Shown here: positions 57,571 through 64,000 of the stretch, in pieces
Layout: every line of letters starts with the position of its first letter
Position numbering within the stretch: position 1 is the stretch's first letter
Assembly (NCBI RefSeq): GCF_004798865.1
Contig: NW_025335268.1
Coordinates: 75,462,511-75,526,510, forward strand
Reading direction: 5' to 3'
DNA from: Varanus komodoensis
Lineage: Eukaryota; Chordata; Lepidosauria; Squamata; Varanidae
DNA: 64,000 bases
Program-made: the position numbers and the translations under genes
Notes under the pieces: model-generated
Told to the model about the DNA's origin: nothing
What the model saw: only the letters and a program-made list of their open reading frames with translations
Databases searched by the model: none

Positions 57571-58789
57571 ATGCGGGAAGTGTCCGGGGCCTGCCCTGCA
57601 TCGCGGCCTCGTGGTGCTGTGGGAAGCCACTCCGGGGCTGCTGACGGCTTCCGTCATTTCATTGGCCCTTTTCCCCCAGGGCTGCTGGACGTGAACTCCG
57701 ATCTTGTGTGCGTGCCCAGCAGAGGTGCCCCCCTTGCTGCACGGCCACCCCCTTGCCAGTCCGCTCCCCTGCCCTGCCTGCAAACTGTCCGTAGTGGGTG
57801 CTTCATCCGTGCCTGGGGGGGGGGGGTCCTCTTTCAGGCTGATGTGAATTGCTTGGGGCATCTGGGAGGCGCTTCCTGCCTGCCCCCCCAAGAGCGGTCC
57901 CCCCAAAAGAGCTCGCGTGCCTGCATGTCCCCCGCCACATGTGTGGGGCAGCCAGGGAGGCCTGCCACCCCTCCACAGAGCCCACCGGCAGGCCCCCCTC
58001 TTGGCCTCGGAGCAGGAGAGCGGCCTCTGGGGAAGAGCCCCCGGGGGCTGTGGCGTGGCTCCCGGGGGCACTTGGCCTGTGCGCCTCCCCGCTGCCAGAC
58101 AGGAGAGCCCCAGCACTTCCCGTGCGGCTCCCGGCTTTCCCCTTTCCTGTATTTTCTCCTCTAAGCAAAGAGAAAATGCGGGAAGGTTACATGTGGAGGG
58201 GCACTTCTGGTCCCCCCACCAAAATTCTGCCCATGAGTCAGGCCACGTACCCAGAAGCACCTGGCCCGGCTTGCCCTGCACCCGGCTGGTCGCTTGCCTG
58301 TCCTGTGGCCGCCTCAGGGCTGGGCACCCCGAGGTGTCTTCCGGGGTGTTGTGGATCTTGGCTCCTTCCCCCCGCGCCATGGCTTGGGCGTCTGCCTTTG
58401 TGGAACCAGCTCCTGCCACTCTGAGAGCACTTCCGCGCGCCTGGCGGGACACGCTCCGTGGCGCCGCTTCTGCTGGAGCTCACAGGCTCCTGCTTTACAG
58501 AACCGCTCCCTGGGAATCTGCAGGGTCCCTGGAGCGCTGGGGGGGCACGTGGTCCTGAGGGGTCCGCAGGCCTGTTGTTCTGTCCGAGGGTCCCTGGAGG
58601 AAGGGGTCCGGCCATGCCGTCGGGAGCCAGTGAGGGGCCACGTGCACCACTGCTGGGGTGGGGGCCACAAAGAGGGGCTCTGGGGGTGCCGTGAGTGTGC
58701 TGCTTTGCCTGGGTCTCCTGGGTGAGCCCTGGGGGAGGCGCCTGGCCGGTGGAGGGCACTGCTGGGGGAGCACAGCCGGGCCTGGCTGG

Positions 58790-59345
58790 GCCGGGCGCGC
58801 TCCCCCCGGGCGGGGGGGGGGGGGGGGCGGGATGCGTGGTCCGGGCCGCACCTCTCCCTGCCTTCTTTCCCCCCCCCTTCGCTTGTGCCCTAGGGCGCCG
58901 CTGCTGGGGGCGCCCGTCCGCTCCTGGGCCCCCCTGCCCGCACACTGGGCTGCCTTGGCCGGGCTCGGGGCTGGCCCTGCGCCTGCAGAGTGCGCCGCCC
59001 CAGCATCGAGCAGGTGCGGTTTGCTCCCGGGGGGGCCGGGCGGGGGCAAGAGGCGCTTCGACCCCGGGGCGGAGGGGAGGGGAGGGGAGCTCGCGGGCAA
59101 CGGCGGGGAGGGGGCTCCTCCGGCGGCCAGGCTGCGGAGCGCGCCTGGGAGTGGCGCGCGGCGGCCCCGAGGAGGCCCGAGGCGCTGCCGCCCCCCGCCC
59201 GGGNNNNNNNNNNNNNNNNNNNNNNNNNNNNNNNNNNNNNNNNNNNNNNNNNNNNNNNNNNNNNNNNNNNNNNNNNNNNNNNNNNNNNNNNNNNNNNNNN
59301 NNNGGGGGGGGGGGCGCGGCGCCCGCTGCCCCTCGGGATTCCGCT
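58790..59345. promoter_or_regulatory. CpG-rich block split by an assembly gap
   Basis: Dense G/C with many CGs on both sides of the N gap at 59204-59303, including 'gggagtggcgcgcggcggcc' upstream and 'ggcgcggcgcccgctgcccc' downstream, plus homopolymer runs of up to 16 G (58812-58827). It may be a second intragenic CpG island in the intron before the PDZ exons. There is no recognisable exon. Confidence 0.35.
59204..59303. other. Assembly gap (100 N)
   Basis: Exactly 100 undetermined bases, flanked by ccccccgcccggg on the left and an 11-G run on the right. The true length and content are unknown. Confidence 0.99.
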
Positions 59346-59724
59346 GCGCGCACGGCCCCCGGATGGGGCGGCCCAGGAGGGCTCCCTCGCCCTGGCCTGA
59401 GGAGGGGCTGGCGGTGGAGGGGTCCGCAGCTCCGCCCGGCCATCGCCCCCCCCCCCCGTCGCTGCTCTTCCCCGCAAGGGCTGTCCGCCCCCGCGGGTCC
59501 GTCCTTGCCCAGCACGCGGGTGCTGCTGCGGGCCGGTCATTTCCCAGTCGTTTCCACCGTGCTGGGAGTGGGGGAGGGGCGGGTGCCCTGGACCCCTCCA
59601 AGGGGAGCCCCGGACACCCCCCCCCCCAGGGGGGTCTTTGTGTCTGGGTGGGAGCAGCGGATGCTCGCAGTATGAAGAAATGTGTTCCTGGGAGGTGAGG
59701 GGGGGTTTGAGGACCCTGATGATC

Positions 59725-59785
59725 CTCAGAAATTAGGATTCCACCAGAAAGGGGGGCGCTCAGAAATTAGGATTCCACCAGAAAG
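59725..59785. repeat. Short tandem duplication
   Basis: The 27-base segment starting ctcagaaattaggattccac at 59725 is repeated without change at 59759, with a 7-base G-rich spacer. Identity indicates a recent duplication or an assembly echo. Confidence 0.9.
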
Positions 59786-62700
59786 CCTCACTTAATGGGG
59801 TGTCACGTACCATTCTGGCAGCATTCTCCCTCTCGCTGCAAAAACGCCAGGGCACAGCCGGGGGGGCGGGCATGGGAAGGGGGTGTTCCCCGGCGGTGTG
59901 CACCCCCTGCTGCTTCCTGCCTTCGGCGTGGGGGCCGCCCGTGATTCCTCCCTCCCCACGGCAGCCGTTGCTTTGCTTTGAGGCTGGGTGCGGGAGCGCC
60001 CCGTTTCCAGCCAGCAGACCCTGAGCCCGAAAGGGCCCTGACCTGGTTGCCCTGTGCCTGTGGGGGGGCATTGGGGGAGAGCAGAAGAGGCCCCTCCATG
60101 GCCTGGCACTGCCCCCAGCCTCGGGGTCTGTCCCCAGTGAGCTCCGGTGAAGTCCTGCCTGCCCCTCGCGGGGCATCAGCAGACGCTGTCCAGAGGCTTC
60201 GCCCCCCCCCCGCCCGTGCATGTGTCCATCAGGTGTGGTGGTGGGCCCCTCCCACTGGCGTGGCTTCTTGGTGTGGCCCTGCAGCGCCCTCAGGCCCTGG
60301 CAGCCCGGGTGGCCCCAGACCCAGGCATGGGGCAGGCCCCGTGAGCCGGCGGGGCGGCCCAGCACCTTGGCGGGCGTGAGGGCCAGGGAGGCAGGAGCCG
60401 CCGGAGGTCCCTGTAGGGGAAGGAGCTCCTGCGAAGCGCTGGGGGTGACTGGGGCGGGGCGCTCGGGCTGGGCTGGGCTGGGGTGCCGCCACTGGATCCC
60501 GGCCGGCGGACTGAGCGCCCCGGCGTGCTGCGCTCTCCGTTCCAAGGCCCCAGGCAGGCTTGCCGGGCTGACTCCTGCAGAGGGAGCCCGGGAAGGGGCG
60601 AGGCACCCCGCTTCCCCCTGCCACTGGCGTCCTGCGGGCGAGAGGGCTTGAGCATATGCGCGAGTTTCTCCTGCCGAAGAGGAAAGCCCCACACTTCCCG
60701 TGGGAGACGTGGAATGCAGCCGGGGGAGCTGGCAGCTCTGGAGCACGTGGCCTGCCGCAGGGTGGGCGAGCTCGGCCTCGCACCTGCTGTGCGCGGCAGG
60801 GCCTTTCCCTCGCCACCTCTTGTCGCGGGCATCTCGGCGCACCCGGACGAGGGGGGCGGGGCCCTATTCCCCGCTCCTGGCGCTTCCCCATGCTCCCCGA
60901 ATGACATTACCTGGCGCAGTGAGCTCCGGAGGGCTTTCCTGGCCTGGGCGCACCCATCCGGTGCATCCACGCCGAAGGAGGACCCAGCGCGGCAAATGCA
61001 GCAGCGGCTCAAAGGAGCACCGGCTCTTTGCGCACCCACGGCAGGATTGGAAGCTGCGCGGGCAACTCTGCACTGATGCGCCTGCAGGCAAATGGGCTCC
61101 TCCTCCACACCCAGCTCAGCCACCCTCCAGTTGGGGGGGCGGGGGGAGCCACTGCCGTGGAATCGCCCCGGGCAACAGGCCGGGCTAGGCCAGTGTGGAA
61201 GGCCGTGGCTTCACCCCGCCGTGGACAGACGCAGGGTTGGCCGGTCGCCCCTGTCCCTCCCGCAGACCCTCGCAGAGCGGCGAGGCAACGCTGTGGCGCA
61301 TCTAGGCACTCTGGAAGGGCGAGGAGGATGAGGAGGCCGCTCCGGGGCCCCAGGCTGAGACCGACCAATTCCAGTGCCAGGACCGCATTGCGCACCGATT
61401 AGAAGCCTCTAGCATCCGCTCTTGCTCTGTGGTTCGCCGAGCGGCTTGCGAAGGAGAACAGAGAAGCGCGATATAATAGAACCGGAGCAGGCGGAAAGCA
61501 GCCCACGAAAGGACCTGCGCCCCGGGGCCGGGCAAACGGAAAGGTCTCACGAGAACGGCGGCGGCCTGTCTTCCCTCCCCACCTTCCCGGGTGTGGCTTC
61601 TGCCTCGCCCCGTGGCACCCCAGATCCGCCGGGTGTCCAGAGCACCTCCATTCCGTTCTCTCGCCCGCATGGTTGAGGGGCGGTTCCCCCATGGCCACAA
61701 GGGAAGCACATGGTGGAGGTCCTGAAGCAGGGGCACCGCACCCGGCAGGGACCCGCCGCCGCCACTGCTGTTCGCCTGCCCCAGAGATGTGGGTCACCAG
61801 GAGAAGGTGGTGCCGGGGGGCCGGAGTGGTCTCGGCCGGCTCGCAGGAGCAGTCCAGGTGCAGCCGCGGGCACGGCCCCCGTGGTCCTCGAAGGCTCGGC
61901 AGGAGGGGAGCAGCCGCTCGGGACGCGCTTCGAGACACACCAGCGACCGCCTGTGTGGCTCCCTCGTCACCACGTTCCACAGGCGGGAAGGCGGCCTGCC
62001 CGGCGCCAGAGCAGGTCCCGCCAAGGCGGGCGAGGCGCTGTGCGGGGAGACGCGTCGCCCGAGACGCGGGACTGAACCGGGGCCGTCCGCACTCGGCTCT
62101 TGCCACGCCTCGGCAGGGACGGGGGCTTGCTCCCGGACCGCCCAGCGGGCATGCTTCCAGGCTCCGGTGTGGTTTTCACGTGGGCCAAGGGCTTCCCGCT
62201 AGGTGCGGCCAAGAGGTCCGCTTCGGGCGTGCGAAACATCAGCATCATTTCCGCCCATCGGTAGAGCGTTGAACTGGCGTCCTGAGGCCCTCAGCCCCGG
62301 GGGCCGGTCTGTCTCCTGCTGGGATGTCTCAGGCAGGCGAGGAAGAGGAGGGTCAGCAGCCCGTCTCGCTTCGCCACTGTTCCTCGTTGGCACCAGCACG
62401 CGAATCAAGGCAACGGCACAGAACGAGACAGGCCTTGTCTGCCCCGGATGTCCGGGTTGTCTGGGATCGCCAGCGGACCGCGTCCCTTTGTCTCTCCCCT
62501 GGTAAAATGGCAAGCGGGGCAAAGCGGCGTGAGCCGGGTTCCCCGCGCGGGCCCCGGCATCTTCGCCTCCTTGGCTCTCCCGCCTCCAGCCGGGGCGCCG
62601 GTGGCCTGGGGTTGGGCGCTGGGAGCAGGACGCTTCGTGGTGGCGTGGCCGGTGGGGCCCGGAGCGCCCGCAGAGCCACCGCAGCCTCGTTGCTTTTGCC

Positions 62701-63284
62701 CGCTCCCAGGCCCTCCCAGGGTGCCAGCTGCATCAGGAGAGGGGCCCGCTCTTGCCCTGCCCCCCCCCGTGCGCTGGGCCGGAGGGGCCGTGGCAAGCGA
62801 GCCGCAGTGGGAAGCCCACGCGGAGCACTTGGCTGTGCGGCTGACGGAGGGGCGTGTCCTCCTGTGACAGAGAAGGGCCAGGGGAGCATCCATGGAGCAC
62901 CCAGCTGGTCCCCTTCGCACGTTCGGTTCGGCACCCGAGAGCAAGACAGAGATGCAGGACTGGGTGGGAGGGAGGCAGGGAAACCCCGTGGCCCTGGGGC
63001 GGTGGGAGAGGGAGGGCTCCCGTGTGGGTGCGGGGCTGGGGAGGAATCGGAGCAAGCAAGTAGCCCTCAGCTCGGAGGGAAGGTGCAGAAGAGGTGGGGG
63101 GCGCAGGAGCCCAGGGAGGGGGTGCCCGGCCGTGCGACGGGCTGCGGACCCAGCTGGGAACGCTGGCAAGGGAAGGGGCAGCCTGGGCGAGGGCAGCCAG
63201 CGGAGCTGGCGAGGGCGGCGGAAGGGGCTGGGAGGCCCAGGGCACGTGGGAGCGGATGGCAGGAAGGCTGGGACCAGGGGCTAT

Positions 63285-64000
63285 TGCTGTCGATCAGCCT
63301 TGGAAAACAGGAGAAGTGCCAGACGACTGGAGAAGAGCTAGTGTTGTCTCTGTCTTCAGAAAGCGAGGAAAAGTTGAACCTGGGAACAATAACCTGGGAA
63401 CGATCAATCCCTGGAAAAATTCTGGAGCAAATTATTTAAAAATCTGTCTGCCAGCCTCTTGAAGAAAATGCAGTGATTAATAGAAGCCAGCATGGATTTA
63501 TCAAAAAAAATTGTGTCAAACTAATTTAATCTCATTTTTCAACTGGGTAACTCCCAAATGGACAGAGGATACACTGTGGACATAAGCTACCATGACTTTA
63601 GCAAAGCTTTTGACAGTCCCACACAACATTCTGATAAGCAGATTAGCAAAACCTGCACTAGATGGAAAACCTCTTCGGTGGATCCAAAATTGGCTGCTGA
63701 ATCGGACACCGAGAGTGCCCATGACACCTTCGCAAGTGAGATGGAGGTAACTAGTGGGGCGCCACATGGTTCATTCCTGGTCCCAGTGCTCTTCAACATC
63801 TTTGCTCATGATTTGGAAGAGGACGTACAAGGAAAGATAATCAAATTTACAAATGATATAACACTGGGTGGAAAAGCAAACTCCCTAGAAGAGCCAGGGT
63901 GGTCTTGAAAAACTTGAACACTGGGCTGAGAGCAACAGCATGAGATTCAATAGGGACAAGTGCCAAGTCTTCCACGTGGGAAAGAGAAACCAAAGGTGTC
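63285..64000 (+). mobile_element. CR1-like LINE, reverse-transcriptase fragment running off the window
   Basis: It opens with WKTGEVPDDWRRASVVSVFR (CR1: [20 protein letters not shown]). It continues with an HGFI-type block near 63490, YTVDISYHDFSKAFD near 63570, TSGAPHGSFLVPVLFNIFAH (CR1: [20 protein letters not shown]) near 63750 and KFTNDITLGGKANSLEE near 63845, where the usual FADD is FTND. The active-site change, frame breaks and stops show it is dead. The NDLxEEVQGxI and GGxANxLxx wording is shared with the relic at 29.25-30.17 kb, so they may be the same subfamily. The 3' part lies beyond the window. Confidence 0.85.

Larger units (their letters stand above)
50410..64000 (+). other. SHANK3: SHANK3 intron 3' of the linker exon (incomplete)
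   Basis: It begins with the gtaggc donor. The next constitutive SHANK3 exon (PDZ core) is absent to the window end, so the intron exceeds 13.5 kb. It contains CR1 tails near 51.4 and 55.7 kb, a CpG island with a 100-N gap near 59.2 kb, a short tandem duplication near 59.75 kb and a CR1 reverse-transcriptase fragment from about 63.28 kb. Stretches 51480-55590, 56305-57490, 57570-58785, 59345-59720 and 59790-63280 are GC-rich and show nothing I can name. A possible cassette exon at 51173-51247 is listed among the findings. Confidence 0.85.

Noticed and set aside
1-64000. CRISPR array, operon, riboswitch or bacterial promoter
   Set aside because: The spliced SHANK3 exons and vertebrate retroposons show this is eukaryotic nuclear DNA, and no regularly spaced identical repeats are present.

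Overview
This window is vertebrate nuclear DNA, most probably from a squamate reptile. The evidence for squamate is a tRNA-derived SINE at about 28.8 kb that resembles the Sauria SINEs (A and B boxes, 'ggttgttggggggataaga' middle, 'aggatataaatcc' tail), together with many CR1 and L2 LINE pieces and a hAT transposon. The base composition is extremely GC-rich, with long G/C homopolymers and two 100-N assembly gaps (48871-48970 and 59204-59303). This is typical of a microchromosome or a subtelomeric GC-rich segment, but that placement is inference.

Only one protein-coding gene can be supported: SHANK3, on the + strand, represented by two internal exons. The first (27466-27579) encodes the C-terminal part of the SH3 domain. 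The second (50334-50409) encodes the SH3-PDZ linker and the start of the PDZ-proximal region. Their splice phases join exactly, and the residues match SHANK3 rather than SHANK1 or SHANK2. The exon before them (N-terminal part of SH3) and the one after them (PDZ core) are not in the window. The window is therefore almost wholly intronic: more than 27 kb upstream, 22.75 kb between the exons, and more than 13.5 kb downstream. The long open frames on both strands are by-products of GC-richness.

Layout: 1-27465 is probable SHANK3 intron (it opens in a CpG-rich stretch), with a 5'-truncated CR1 LINE carrying most of its reverse transcriptase (about 14.24-16.42 kb), a SINE relic, CR1 and L2 fragments, and scattered AT-rich islands that look like conserved non-coding elements. 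27580-50333 is a large intron with a Sauria-like SINE, two CR1 composites (29.2-30.2 and 35.8-36.7 kb), a hAT element with visible terminal repeats and 8-bp target duplication (33669-34575), a CpG-dense block (41.5-42.3 kb), an L2 3' end, AT-rich islands (38.9, 40.8, 45.6-46.1 kb), and a CpG island at 48.97-49.22 kb that abuts an assembly gap and lies 1.2 kb upstream of the second exon. 50410-64000 is intron with CR1 fragments, a possible 75-nt cassette exon, a second gap inside a CpG island, and another CR1 that runs off the window end.

The most interesting candidates are regulatory: a possible intragenic SHANK3 promoter beside the first gap, AT-rich islands rich in homeodomain/POU-like motifs within GC-rich DNA, and a hAT element that contributes two perfect CRE palindromes to an intron of a synaptic gene. 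All function statements about them are inference from sequence only.
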